The notes below the pieces were generated by a model, which made no database searches, was not told the origin of the DNA, and saw nothing but the letters and a program-made list of their open reading frames with translations. The position numbers were made by a program, and so were the translations under genes. A DNA stretch of 64,000 nt. Source: Hymenobacter sp. APR13. GTDB taxonomy: Bacteria; Bacteroidota; Bacteroidia; Cytophagales; Hymenobacteraceae. Shown in pieces: positions 7,362 to 15,211 of this stretch; the stretch's first letter is position 1, and the number at the start of each line of letters is the position of its first letter. Location of the stretch: positions 2,227,001 to 2,291,000 of the forward strand of contig NZ_CP006587.1 of NCBI RefSeq assembly GCF_000737515.1, read 5' to 3'.

Positions 7362-8918
7362 CTACCGGTTGCGGCCGTACTGCTCGTGGCTGCTCACCCA
7401 GTCGGAGCTGCTGATGGCGGAGCCCAGGCTCAGCTCGCCGGCCAGCACCACGCCGGCCACTATTTCGGCGAACTTATTCACCGTGCCGCGGCCCACGCAG
7501 TTCAGCATGCGCAGGCACTCGTTTTGGGTGGCCAGGCCGGTGCCGCCGCCGTGCGTAGCCACAATCAGGCTTGGGATGGTGATGCTGATGTACAGGTCGC
7601 CTTCGGGCGTAACCTCAGAATAGAGCACGCCGGCTGAGGATTCTGATACGTTGGCCACGTCCTGTCCGGTGGCGATGAACAGGGCCGTGATGCCGTTGGC
7701 CGAGTGCGCGCCGTTGTTGTTGGCGCCGGAGATGAAGGCGCCCACGTTGCTGACCTGCCCGTGGTAGGCCAGCTGCTCGGGCGTCACGCGCATACGCTGC
7801 TGCAGCACGTCGCGCTTGATAACGGCCTCGGCCACCACGCGCTTGCCGCGGGTGCGCATCACGTTAATTTGGCTGGCTTTTTTGTCGGTGGCGAAGTTGG
7901 ATTCGAGGTAGAAGTGGCGGATGGGCGCGCCTTTGTAATGCTCCAGAATCCAGGAGCAGGCCGCGAAGGTGGCGCGGCCCACCATGTTCTGGCCGGCCGC
8001 GTCGCCGGTGCTGTAGTTGAAGCGCAGGAAGGCGAACTTGTTGCTCAGGTAGGTGTCGATGTACTGCAGCCTGGCCACGCGGGAGGTGCTTTCCGCTTCG
8101 GGCCGAATCAGGTCGATGTTGTCTTCCACCCACTTGCCAAAGTCGCGGGCGCCGCGGGCATCGTCGAACACGAACACCGGGGCCCGCTGCATGGCGTCGC
8201 CGATGACGGTGCACTTCACGCCGCCGCACAGGTTCAGAAGCTGAATGCCGCGGTTGTAGCTGGCCACCAAGGTACCTTCAGTGGTGGCCATCGGAATCAG
8301 AAACTCGCCGTCGGCGTGCTCGCCATTCACGCGCAGCGGGCCGGCCAGCCCCACCGGAATCTGGGCCACGCCCGTGAAATGCTCGCAGTTGCCCTGCAGG
8401 TCGTGGGCATCGAAGGAGTAGTGCTTGAGATGCTGGAACTGCTGCCCCGAAAACTCCTCGGCAAACTGCTGACGGGCCCGGATGGCGTCGTCGGAGTAGT
8501 CGTCCTGGTCGGAGCGCGGGATGCGGGTACGCTTGTCGGGCTGGGCGGCAATGGCGTCTTCCACCTCCACGTTCAGGTCGCCGAAGGGGTCGGCGGCAAA
8601 CTGCACCTGCACCGTATGCAGGCCTTCCTTGAGGTGTTCGGTGGCCAGGTGAAAGGTAGCAGCCTGGCCTACGGGCAGCGTGTAGCCGGCGCTGTCGGCG
8701 TTGAAGATGGTGGCGGGCCGCACGTCGCCCTCGCCCAAATCCAGCGCAATCTGCTCCACGCCAATCTTCACGCCATCCAGCTGCACATAGTCGATGCGGG
8801 TGATGCGCACCGTATCGAGGCGGTTCTTGATGCTGAAGGCCACACCTTCGGGCGTGTTGTGCAGGCTGCCGCGGGTGTAAAGCAGCTTGAGAAGCATAGG
8901 GCTGGGCGTGAAGACCAT
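7362..8918 (-). CDS. Hydroxymethylglutaryl-CoA reductase with an extra N-terminal domain
   Basis: 518 residues. The catalytic part starts near 165 with the family motif ENxxGxxxIPVGxAGPL (here GVAQIPVGLAGPL), then Glu214 in TTEGTLVAS, Asp306 in GDAAGQNM, Lys in TDKKASQIN, and the C-terminal His511 in SSHEQYGRNR. This arrangement is like class I enzymes. It reduces HMG-CoA to mevalonate with NADPH, the committed step of the mevalonate isoprenoid route. Residues 1 to about 130 form an added beta-rich domain (KNRLDTVRITRIDYVQLDGV) instead of a membrane anchor. An alternative start is Met8 at 8897. No other mevalonate gene is adjacent. Confidence 0.93.
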   Translation of the reverse strand: MVFTPSPMLLKLLYTRGSLHNTPEGVAFSIKNRLDTVRITRIDYVQLDGVKIGVEQIALDLGEGDVRPATIFNADSAGYTLPVGQAATFHLATEHLKEGLHTVQVQFAADPFGDLNVEVEDAIAAQPDKRTRIPRSDQDDYSDDAIRARQQFAEEFSGQQFQHLKHYSFDAHDLQGNCEHFTGVAQIPVGLAGPLRVNGEHADGEFLIPMATTEGTLVASYNRGIQLLNLCGGVKCTVIGDAMQRAPVFVFDDARGARDFGKWVEDNIDLIRPEAESTSRVARLQYIDTYLSNKFAFLRFNYSTGDAAGQNMVGRATFAACSWILEHYKGAPIRHFYLESNFATDKKASQINVMRTRGKRVVAEAVIKRDVLQQRMRVTPEQLAYHGQVSNVGAFISGANNNGAHSANGITALFIATGQDVANVSESSAGVLYSEVTPEGDLYISITIPSLIVATHGGGTGLATQNECLRMLNCVGRGTVNKFAEIVAGVVLAGELSLGSAISSSDWVSSHEQYGRNR

Positions 8919-8993
8919 AGGGCGGGCGCGGTTGGAGTGAGGAATCGGGTCGGGGAAAATAGGAAGGTTTTTGGTAGAAGAAGAACGGCCGGT

Positions 8994-9455
8994 CTACTTT
9001 ATAGAAAAGGGTACACGCAGAGAATACGAGGCATCCCTTGGGGTTCCATTATAAGTTGCTGGCTTAAAACGCCCATCGAGCAAGCCAACGACCCGGAGCA
9101 CTTCTTCGTCCCAGGCAGGGTGTAAGCTGTGGTAGACAGTTGCCTGGCTTATATGCCCACTGGCAGTGATGAGAAAGTTTACGCCCGTCCAGCCTTCTAC
9201 GTTCAGGCGAAGAAACAGCGGTGGAAAGTGTAGCTGTTGCTGCACAAAGCGCGTCAGGGCTTGCGTCCCGCCCGGAAACTCCGGCAAGGTGGTCGTCATT
9301 TGAAAGCACTGGTTTGCCGCGCGGGCCGTAAACTGTTCGGGTGGCCGGCTGCGTGTCAGTCCTGTGGTATCAATATCCGTGTAGGGCGTTATTTGGGCGG
9401 TGGCGGCGTGGTGCTGGAGAAGCAGAGCCAGTGGCAGAAGTAGCAGGAGTTTCAT
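8994..9455 (-). CDS. Secreted TonB C-terminal domain protein (array member 4)
   Basis: 153 residues with a signal peptide (MKLLLLLPLALLLQHHAATAQ). The rest is a TonB C-terminal-type domain: LPEFPGGTQALTRFVQQQLH, VNFLITASGHISQATVYHS, DEEVLRVVGLLDGRFKP, ending RVPFSIK. There is no proline-rich linker and no retained membrane anchor, so it is expected to be free in the periplasm. It is the last of four tandem genes, 6 bases after the previous stop, presumably one operon. Its role is unknown. Confidence 0.8.
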   Translation of the reverse strand: MKLLLLLPLALLLQHHAATAQITPYTDIDTTGLTRSRPPEQFTARAANQCFQMTTTLPEFPGGTQALTRFVQQQLHFPPLFLRLNVEGWTGVNFLITASGHISQATVYHSLHPAWDEEVLRVVGLLDGRFKPATYNGTPRDASYSLRVPFSIK

Positions 9456-9461
9456 GACTGG

Positions 9462-10013
9462 CTATTTGATACGAAAGGTAACCGGGACGGTATAATACAC
9501 TTCCACCGCGCGGCCATCCTGGGTGCCGGCCGTAAACCGTCCATTCAGCAGCCGGGCTACGCGCAACGCTTCGGCATCAAATAGTGGGTGAAGGCCCTTC
9601 AGCACCTTGAACTCCCGCAAGCGCCCTTCTTTGCCGACGATAAAGTTTACAAACACGCGTCCCTCGACACAAATCCGTCCGCTGTTTTCGGGCCAGCGCA
9701 GGTTTCTGCCCAAAAACGCCATCATGGCCTCGTGCCCACCCACAAAAGCCGGCATCTGCCTGACGTAGTTGTAGATGATGGGCGTGGTTCGGCTTGTGGT
9801 GTCTTTCAGACAATACACCTGCTGCCCATGGTCACTTACCACGGTGACTGTAGACAGGTTTGGGTTTTCGATATGCGGCTTGCCGGGTAACGGTTTTTTT
9901 TGGGCCTGCTTTTGTCGGGGCTGAGCAGCGGCCGGCGTATTTGCCTGCTTCACCTGTGCCCACGCCTCGCCACTCAGCAGGCACAGCAGCGTCAGGAGTA
10001 GGAGCAGTTTCAT
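9462..10013 (-). CDS. Secreted TonB C-terminal domain protein (array member 3)
   Basis: 183 residues: signal peptide (MKLLLLLTLLCLLSGEAWAQ), then a Lys/Gln/Pro-rich stretch (PRQKQAQKKPLPGKP) that resembles a very short TonB linker, then the domain: MPAFVGGHEAMMAFLGRNLR, EGRVFVNFIVGKEGRLREFK, DAEALRVARLLNGRF, ending VPVTFRIK. It starts 2 bases after the stop of the upstream gene, so translation is probably coupled. Confidence 0.8.
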   Translation of the reverse strand: MKLLLLLTLLCLLSGEAWAQVKQANTPAAAQPRQKQAQKKPLPGKPHIENPNLSTVTVVSDHGQQVYCLKDTTSRTTPIIYNYVRQMPAFVGGHEAMMAFLGRNLRWPENSGRICVEGRVFVNFIVGKEGRLREFKVLKGLHPLFDAEALRVARLLNGRFTAGTQDGRAVEVYYTVPVTFRIK

Positions 10014-10015
10014 GG

Positions 10016-10420
10016 CTATTTCCGGCTGAAGTGGATGGGTGCCGTCAGCTTCACGGCAATGGGCCGGCCCTGCGCATCCAGGGCCGGCCTGAACGCTCCC
10101 AGCCGCCGCACGGCCTGTACGGCGGCCGAATCGGCATCGGGCCGGAAGGACTGCGCCACCACGGCATTGCGCACCTGCCCTTGCTCGCTGACGGTGAATT
10201 GCACGAATACCCGGCCACCCTGCTGCAGTTGCTGCGGGAAGCGCACGTTCTGGCCGATTGCCCGCAGCATCCCCTCAAATCCCCCGTCGAGATATTCCGG
10301 ATACCTGCACGCAAAGCAGTGCCACAGCGGGTCGTCCGGCGGGCCGAACGGGCGGAGGCTTTGCGCCTGCGTGCGCGAAGCCAGAAGCGCCGACAGCAGC
10401 AGAAGTAGCAGCAGTTTCAT
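10016..10420 (-). CDS. Secreted TonB C-terminal domain protein (array member 2)
   Basis: 134 residues beginning MKLLLLLLLSALLASRTQAQ, a signal peptide nearly identical to those of the next two genes. The domain is shorter and more diverged: YLDGGFEGMLRAIGQNVRFP, GRVFVQFTVSEQGQVRNAVV, AVQAVRRLGAFRPALD, ending APIHFSRK. A longer in-frame reading to 10966 overlaps the preceding gene, so the ATG at 10420, 2 bases after the upstream stop, was chosen. It carries CFAC near residue 35. Confidence 0.8.
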   Translation of the reverse strand: MKLLLLLLLSALLASRTQAQSLRPFGPPDDPLWHCFACRYPEYLDGGFEGMLRAIGQNVRFPQQLQQGGRVFVQFTVSEQGQVRNAVVAQSFRPDADSAAVQAVRRLGAFRPALDAQGRPIAVKLTAPIHFSRK

Positions 10421-10422
10421 GG

Positions 10423-11145
10423 CTACTTCCGGCTGAAGGTGATGGGCAGCGTGTAGCTCACTTCTATCGGGCGCTGCCGGGACGGCTGTATCCAGCGGGG
10501 CATTTGACGCACCACCCGCAATGCTTCGGCGTCCAAAGCGGGCTCGATACCTTTCTGCACTTTGGCCTGCGTGATGTGCCCTGTTTTCGTGATGGTGAAA
10601 TTGACGAACATTCTGCCTTCTGCTTTCGCGGAAGCAGGGTAGCGCAGGGTTTTTTTCATGTAAGCCATCAGAGAATCCTGTCCGCCTGGGAAAACCGGCA
10701 TGGGTTCGGTTGTTATGAATCCAGTCATAGGATACTCCCGCGTCCGAGAGATTGATACAGGCTCTAACCCTAATGCTTCTGCTGTAGCATCGGCAATGGA
10801 CTGAAACTCTGTTGTAGGAGGTTTTGCACGAGTAAGAAATTGGCCTATAGCCTGCTGGCTCGTCAAACCTAAGCCACACACCAGCACCAGCGCCACCAGA
10901 AACCGCCGCAGCCTGGGGCGCAAGCGGGGTGGCGGGGCCAGCTGCTCTGCCCGGAACCGGCCGCACAGGCGGCCGTCGGGGGAGGCGGCGCGGGCGGCTT
11001 CGAGGTCGGCTTGAGTTTTGTCGGTGAAGTCGAATACCGTGCGCTGGCAGCTGGCGCAGTGGCGGCCCTGAGCGGTGGGCGTCATCTGCTGCCAGTTTTC
11101 GGAGCAGGGCTGCAGGTGCACATTGAGGATGGGCAGCGGTAGCAT
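10423..11145 (-). CDS. Membrane-anchored TonB-like protein with N-terminal Cys motif (array member 1)
   Basis: 240 residues. The cytoplasmic N-terminus (about 1-70) has CSENWQQM, RHCASCQRTVFDFT and GRLCGRF, a Cys pattern found at the start of many Bacteroidota membrane proteins. One transmembrane helix follows (about 80-100, FLVALVLVCGLGL), then a periplasmic TonB C-terminal domain: MPVFPGGQDSLMAYMKKTLR, GRMFVNFTITKTGHITQAKV, DAEALRVVRQMPRW, ending YTLPITFSRK. It is the first and only anchored gene of the array. No ExbB gene is nearby. Confidence 0.82.
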   Translation of the reverse strand: MLPLPILNVHLQPCSENWQQMTPTAQGRHCASCQRTVFDFTDKTQADLEAARAASPDGRLCGRFRAEQLAPPPRLRPRLRRFLVALVLVCGLGLTSQQAIGQFLTRAKPPTTEFQSIADATAEALGLEPVSISRTREYPMTGFITTEPMPVFPGGQDSLMAYMKKTLRYPASAKAEGRMFVNFTITKTGHITQAKVQKGIEPALDAEALRVVRQMPRWIQPSRQRPIEVSYTLPITFSRK

Positions 11146-11264
11146 AGGCAGGAGGGAATAGATAGCTCCTGAAAAATACGCTTTCCGCGCCGCATTATTG
11201 CGGGCGCCGGTCCGGCGGCTTTTTTCAGCCGCCGGACTGGCGCCGGCATACCGAGCAGCGGCGC

Positions 11265-12084
11265 TTACTTGTCGTCCCAGAACTCCCGGCCGCGGCTGTC
11301 GAGGTAGCCGGGCTGGCCAGTGGCGGTGGTTACGCGGGCCACGTCCTGCGCGAAGGGCGCGGCGGTGGCGTATTTGATGGGCGTCAGGAGCTTGCCGTCG
11401 GGGCCGAGGTAGCCGAAGCGGCCGGCCTGCTCCACCACCGGCAGCACGAAGCCGTTGGCCGCCGTGGCCCGGATGGCGTCATACTCCAGCGGTAGCGTGA
11501 GGCGGCCTTTGGCGTTGAGCACGCCCCATTTGGCGCCTTGGCGTACCAGCAGCAGCCCGTCGTGGTGCAGGTCCCGGATTTCGTCGTACTCGGGCGGCAC
11601 CACGGTGCTGGAGCCGCTCGTGAAGCGGAAGCCCACCTTGCCCTGGCGGCGCACCAGGTCGCCCTGCTCCAGGTAGTCGGTTTCGGGGGTCGGGGGCGGC
11701 GGGCCCGGTCAGGCGCTGGCCGTCGGGGCCGATGGCGAAGGTGTCGGCGGCCAGCACCACGGTGGCGCGGCCGTCGGGCCCGAAGGTGCCGGCGGCGGCG
11801 TACTGCACCGGCGTCACGGGGTTGCCGCTGCCATCAATATAGCCGTAGAGCGCGCCCCGGCGCACCCAGGCCACTTCGTTCACCATGGGGCCGGCGTCGT
11901 CGTAGAGGGCGGGCAGCACCAGGCGGCGCGAGAGGTCGGCGTAGCCGAAGCGGCTGCCTTGCCGAAACGGTACCAGCCTGGGCGGCGGCAATGTCTGGGC
12001 GGCGGCTTCGGCTGTCAGCAGCAGTCCCACCACCGCCCACAGCGGCCGGCGCAACGAAAACGGGAGTAACTGATAGCCAGGCAT
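11265..12084 (-). pseudogene. WG-repeat secreted protein with an apparent frameshift
   Basis: The 5' part (12084 to about 11700) gives a signal peptide and WG-type repeats (GSRFGYADLSRRLVLPALYD, GALYGYIDGSGNPVTPVQY). After GPDGQRLTGPAAPDP this frame turns into low-complexity Arg/Gly/Pro. The repeats continue in another frame from ETDYLEQGDLVRRQGKVGFR down to 11265 (AKWGVLNAKGRLTLPLEYD, AGRFGYLGPDGKLLTPIKY). The shift lies in runs of C (minus strand) at 11684-11700. With one base corrected the product is about 270 residues. It may be a real inactivation, a contingency tract or a homopolymer sequencing error. Confidence 0.75.
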
Positions 12085-12230
12085 ACCGGCGAAGGTACGA
12101 GGGGCGCCGAAAACCTGCGCGCGCCCCGGCGGTTGCTATTCACTTGTTCTTCACGCCGCCCGGCGCAGATTAGCGGCTACTCAGGTGGTCGTTTTTCCTT
12201 GCGTATCAGAGGTGCGCCATCTTCCCCTCG

Positions 12231-12238
12231 TATCTTTG
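12231..12238 (+). promoter_or_regulatory. Bacteroidota -7 element for the PhyH-type gene
   Basis: TATCTTTG, an exact TAnnTTTG match 37 bases before the ATG at 12275, which also supports that start. Confidence 0.5.
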
Positions 12239-12274
12239 CCCCCGCAGGCCCGCTTTCAGGCGGCCTGGGTTCTT

Positions 12275-13090
12275 ATGACGTCCTTGAAATCTTATCCGCG
12301 GTTTACTTTAGGGGCCACGCTCACGGCTGAGCAGCAAGCCTTTTTCCGACAGCACGGCTTCCTTCATTTTCGTGCCTTTGCCAGCCCCGAGCAGGTGCAG
12401 GAATTGCTGCGCGCCACCGAGGCGGTGCAGCAGCAGTGGCTGGCCGAAGGGGTGCAGAAGGTAAACGGCGTGCCCATCAAATACGGCAAAGACGTGGATG
12501 GCGCGCCCATTGTGCAGCGCTTCGCTTTTGCCTCGCACTACAGCCCCGTGCTGGCCGACTTTCTGGAGGATGCCCGGTTCCGGGCCCTGTTTCCACTGCT
12601 GGAAGCGCCCGGCGGCCGCGTCGGCATCAACGAGAAGGACGGTCTCGTCATCAACCACTACGTGAACGTGCCGGGCTCGGAGTTCTCGCAGATGGGCTGG
12701 CACACCGACTCGTTGCGCGACGTATTCTACGGCAAGCGCATCGGCCCCATGCTCAACGTAGGCTTCCACCTCGACGGCACCCCTGCCACCAACGGCGGCC
12801 TGCGCCTGATTCCGGGCACCCACCAGCAGCCGCTGCGCGAAATGCTGTTCCGCAAAAAATACTACAAAGACGTGGGCCCCGACCCGCACGAAATAGCTGT
12901 GGAAACCGAGCCCGGCGACCTGACCGTGCACGACGGCCGCATGTGGCACCGCGTGGCGCAGTCGCCGCTGGTAGGGGAGGTGTCGCGCCGCCGCGTGATG
13001 TACGTGCCCATCGTGGCCGGCAAGTACCAGCCCAAGCACGAAAACAGCCCCACGCCGTTCTACCTGCGTTTTCTGCACTTGGTGAAGTAG
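12275..13090 (+). CDS. Phytanoyl-CoA dioxygenase (PhyH) family protein
   Basis: 271 residues. A cupin-type Fe(II)/2-oxoglutarate site is visible: His143-x-Asp145 in GWHTDSL, the distal His225 in GRMWHRVAQ, and an Arg about 13 residues further (VSRRRVMY) for 2-oxoglutarate. GGLRLIPGTHQQP is the usual mid-domain motif. Family members hydroxylate lipids, amino acids or small molecules; the substrate cannot be told from sequence. An in-frame start at 12185 lies upstream of the -7 element and was rejected. It is probably monocistronic. Confidence 0.88.
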   Translation: MTSLKSYPRFTLGATLTAEQQAFFRQHGFLHFRAFASPEQVQELLRATEAVQQQWLAEGVQKVNGVPIKYGKDVDGAPIVQRFAFASHYSPVLADFLEDARFRALFPLLEAPGGRVGINEKDGLVINHYVNVPGSEFSQMGWHTDSLRDVFYGKRIGPMLNVGFHLDGTPATNGGLRLIPGTHQQPLREMLFRKKYYKDVGPDPHEIAVETEPGDLTVHDGRMWHRVAQSPLVGEVSRRRVMYVPIVAGKYQPKHENSPTPFYLRFLHLVK

Positions 13091-13104
13091 AGTCGGATTG
13101 CTGA

Positions 13105-13253
13105 AAGTGGTCCTACGAATTCCGCGCAGCGGTTCGTAAGACCACTACCCTCCCGCACGTCACCGCTCAGACGAGCTGCCGCCCAGCGGTTCATAAGATC
13201 CTTACCATCTTAGTGGTCCTACGAACCGCTGCGCGGAATTCGTAGGACCACTT
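13105..13253. repeat. Long inverted repeat with self-complementary arms
   Basis: Arm 13105-13146 (starting AAGTGGTCCTACGAATTCCG) is the reverse complement of 13211-13253 with about one mismatch over 42 bases. Each arm is itself palindromic (GTGGTCCTACGAA against TTCGTAAGACCAC). The centre holds a third partial copy (AGCGGTTCATAAGATC). It fills the gap between two co-oriented genes and could form a cruciform or an RNA hairpin. Confidence 0.9.
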
Positions 13254-13268
13254 CCATTCCACTACCAT

Positions 13269-14054
13269 ATGCCTACTGCTCTCATTACCGGCGCCTCCCG
13301 CGGCATCGGCCGCGCTTTTGCCGCCGAGCTGGCCCGCCGCGGCTACAACCTGTTGCTGGTGGCCCGCTCCTCGGCGCAGCTGGAAGAAGTGGCCGCCGAG
13401 CTGCGGCAGCAGTTCAAGGTGCAGGCCGCCGTGCTAACCCAGGACCTGGCCGCGCCGCACGCCGTGGAAACTGTGGCAGCGTGGGCCGGCAGCCAGACGC
13501 AGGAGCTGGCCGTGCTGGTCAACAATGCCGGCTACGGATTGTGGGGGCGCTTTGAGGACCTGGCCCTGGAAGAGCAGCAGAATATGCTGCAGCTGAACAT
13601 GCACGTGCCGGTGGCCCTCACGCACCGCCTGCTGCCGGCGCTGCGCCGGCAGCCCCGGGCCTATATCCTGAACGTAGCCAGCACCGCCGCCTACCAGGCC
13701 GTGCCTACGCTCACGCTCTACGCGGCCAGCAAGGCGTTTCTGCTGAGCTTCTCCCGCGGCCTGCGCTACGAGCTGCGCGAAACCGGCGTGTCGGTCACCT
13801 GCCTGAGCCCCGGCGCCACCACCACCGACTTCGCCGACCGCGCCGGCATGAGCGCCGGCCTGCAGGAAACCGCCAACAAGGTATCCATGACGCCCGCGCA
13901 GGTGGCCCAGGCTGGCATCGAGGCCATGCTCTCCGGCGAGGCCGAGCTGATTCCGGGCGCGCTGAACAAGATTTCCTCGAAGCTCACTGGCTTGGTGCCC
14001 AAGTCGCTGACCGAGAAGATTGCGGCCGGCATCTACGAAAAGCACCTGAAGTAA
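13269..14054 (+). CDS. SDR family NAD(P)-dependent oxidoreductase (DltE-like)
   Basis: 261 residues with the classical Rossmann motif TGASRGIG (7-14), NNAG (85-88), Ser138, Tyr151 and Lys155 (YAASK), so the catalytic set is complete. The C-terminal part (GATTTDFADRAG) resembles the SDR group often labelled DltE or YqjQ-like. It reduces or oxidises a carbonyl or hydroxyl on an unknown substrate. The ATG follows the long inverted repeat by about 15 bases, so a hairpin could lie in the leader. Confidence 0.92.
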   Translation: MPTALITGASRGIGRAFAAELARRGYNLLLVARSSAQLEEVAAELRQQFKVQAAVLTQDLAAPHAVETVAAWAGSQTQELAVLVNNAGYGLWGRFEDLALEEQQNMLQLNMHVPVALTHRLLPALRRQPRAYILNVASTAAYQAVPTLTLYAASKAFLLSFSRGLRYELRETGVSVTCLSPGATTTDFADRAGMSAGLQETANKVSMTPAQVAQAGIEAMLSGEAELIPGALNKISSKLTGLVPKSLTEKIAAGIYEKHLK

Positions 14055-14107
14055 GACACCTTACCCCAACCCCTCTCCAAAATAGAGCGGCTCCAGCTCT
14101 AAGGCCA

Positions 14108-14332
14108 GCTTGCTAACCCCAGGTTTTGGAGCAACTGCGTAGCCCCGGAGGGGCGGCATATTGGTAGCATCATGGTCAATAAATAGAACAAAGCCCCAGC
14201 GGGGCGACACCTGAACCAGGCGGGCAAGGTGTCGCCCCGCTGGGGCTTACGGCATTTTTTCGGCGATACTTCTACCCACATACTGCCCCTCCGGGGCTAT
14301 GCAGCTGCTCCGCAACCTAGGTTTGCCAGACG
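14108..14332. repeat. Nested palindromic intergenic repeat of about 225 bases
   Basis: The outer arms (about 14108-14168 and 14272-14332) are imperfect inverted copies built around GTAGCCCCGGAGGGGCGGC and GCCCCTCCGGGGCTATGC. An inner pair, AAGCCCCAGCGGGGCGACAC (about 14192-14211) and GTGTCGCCCCGCTGGGGCTT (about 14230-14249), is perfect over 20 bases. Four small GC-rich hairpins therefore sit inside one larger fold. No reading frame is present, which fits a MITE-like or REP-like element. Confidence 0.8.
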
Positions 14333-14392
14333 GGCTTTGTTTTCAGAACTGATTTCCCTTTCTGTTTGATAGAGAGTCGGAGGGCGCGGAAC

Positions 14393-14417
14393 CGGCACAG
14401 GCTGAAGCCTATGCTAC
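14393..14417. repeat. CGGCACAGGCT...CTATGCTAC repeat overlapping a gene end
   Basis: This 25-base motif is the reverse complement of 6534-6558 with one difference. It contains the stop codon (CTA at 14409-14411, read TAG) of the PAP2-like gene, so the repeat supplies the end of that coding region. Confidence 0.7.
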
Positions 14418-15059
14418 AATCCGCCCAGCCACCCGGTAGCAGCCCCAGGCAAACAGCGGCGCGGCCAGCACGTCGTAGGTGTAGTGCGCGTGCTGCACCA
14501 GCACCAGCGCCCCTACCACGGCCGCCGCCGCCAGCAACACAGTGCGCAGCCGGCCCCGGCCCACGGCCAGCGCCAGCAGCACTACGGTGGCGGTGTGGCC
14601 CGAGAAAAACAGGTCTTTGGTGATGGGCGCCGGCGCGGCGTATACCAGCTGGTCCACGAGCGGGTCCTGGAGCAGCACTAGGCTCACGGGTGGCTCCAGC
14701 GGCAGCAGCCACAGCAGCAGGCAGCGGCACACATGAAGCAGCAGATACGCCCACAGCGCCCGTAGCAGCAGACGGGGCCGCGGCAGCAGCACCCACAAGC
14801 CCGTCACCACGCTCAGGTAGATTGTCCCGAACACCAGTCCCGACACGTCGTGGGCGGGCAGGGCGGCCAGCAGCGGGTCGGGCAGCACCACGCCGGGGCG
14901 GGCCTGGATGTAGGCGAAGAAGCGCGGCAACGCGGCCAGCAGTGCCAGCAGCAGCGCCAGTACCAGCAGCAGCCGCGCCCGGAAGCCCGGCGTGCGCCAG
15001 GCAGCGGGCCAGCGTAGAGGGAGGGAGGCAGCAGCAGAATCGGCGGTAGGAGCAGGCAT
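14409..15059 (-). CDS. PAP2_C-like / sphingomyelin synthase-related membrane phosphatase or transferase
   Basis: 216 residues with about six hydrophobic segments. FFSGHTATV near 160 and HAHYTYDVLAAP near 195 match the two catalytic His/Asp segments of the PAP2_C family (SGHT and HYTxDV), which includes sphingomyelin and related phospholipid-headgroup transferases as well as phosphatases. An integral inner-membrane enzyme acting on lipid phosphates is expected. Hymenobacter-type bacteria make sphingolipids, but a role there is inference. The start at 15059 was preferred to 15146, whose extra 29 residues are not hydrophobic or family-like. Confidence 0.75.
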   Translation of the reverse strand: MPAPTADSAAASLPLRWPAAWRTPGFRARLLLVLALLLALLAALPRFFAYIQARPGVVLPDPLLAALPAHDVSGLVFGTIYLSVVTGLWVLLPRPRLLLRALWAYLLLHVCRCLLLWLLPLEPPVSLVLLQDPLVDQLVYAAPAPITKDLFFSGHTATVVLLALAVGRGRLRTVLLAAAAVVGALVLVQHAHYTYDVLAAPLFAWGCYRVAGRIVA

Positions 15060-15063
15060 GCGG

Positions 15064-15071
15064 CAAAAGTA
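15064..15071 (-). promoter_or_regulatory. Possible -7 element immediately before the PAP2-like gene
   Basis: TACTTTTG on the minus strand fits TAnnTTTG but ends only 4 bases from the ATG. If real, the transcript would be almost leaderless; chance is possible. Confidence 0.3.
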
Positions 15072-15211
15072 CAGCCTCGCCGGCGTGCACTGCCAAGCCT
15101 GCTGTACGCTCGGGAGTTTATTGGGGCAGGTACGCCCACAAACCAAGCGCTATGCCGGGGCACTCCGGCGCGCGTGTTGTACCTTTTGCGGCCCATTTCA
15201 GCCTGTAGCTT

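Noticed and set aside
7704..9125. Plus-strand ORF of 473 codons
   Set aside because: Antisense of HMG-CoA reductase, with Val/Gly/His-rich shadow composition.
10016..10966. 316-residue reading of TonB array member 2
   Set aside because: The first 182 codons overlap array member 1 in another frame; the signal peptide at 10420 marks the real start.
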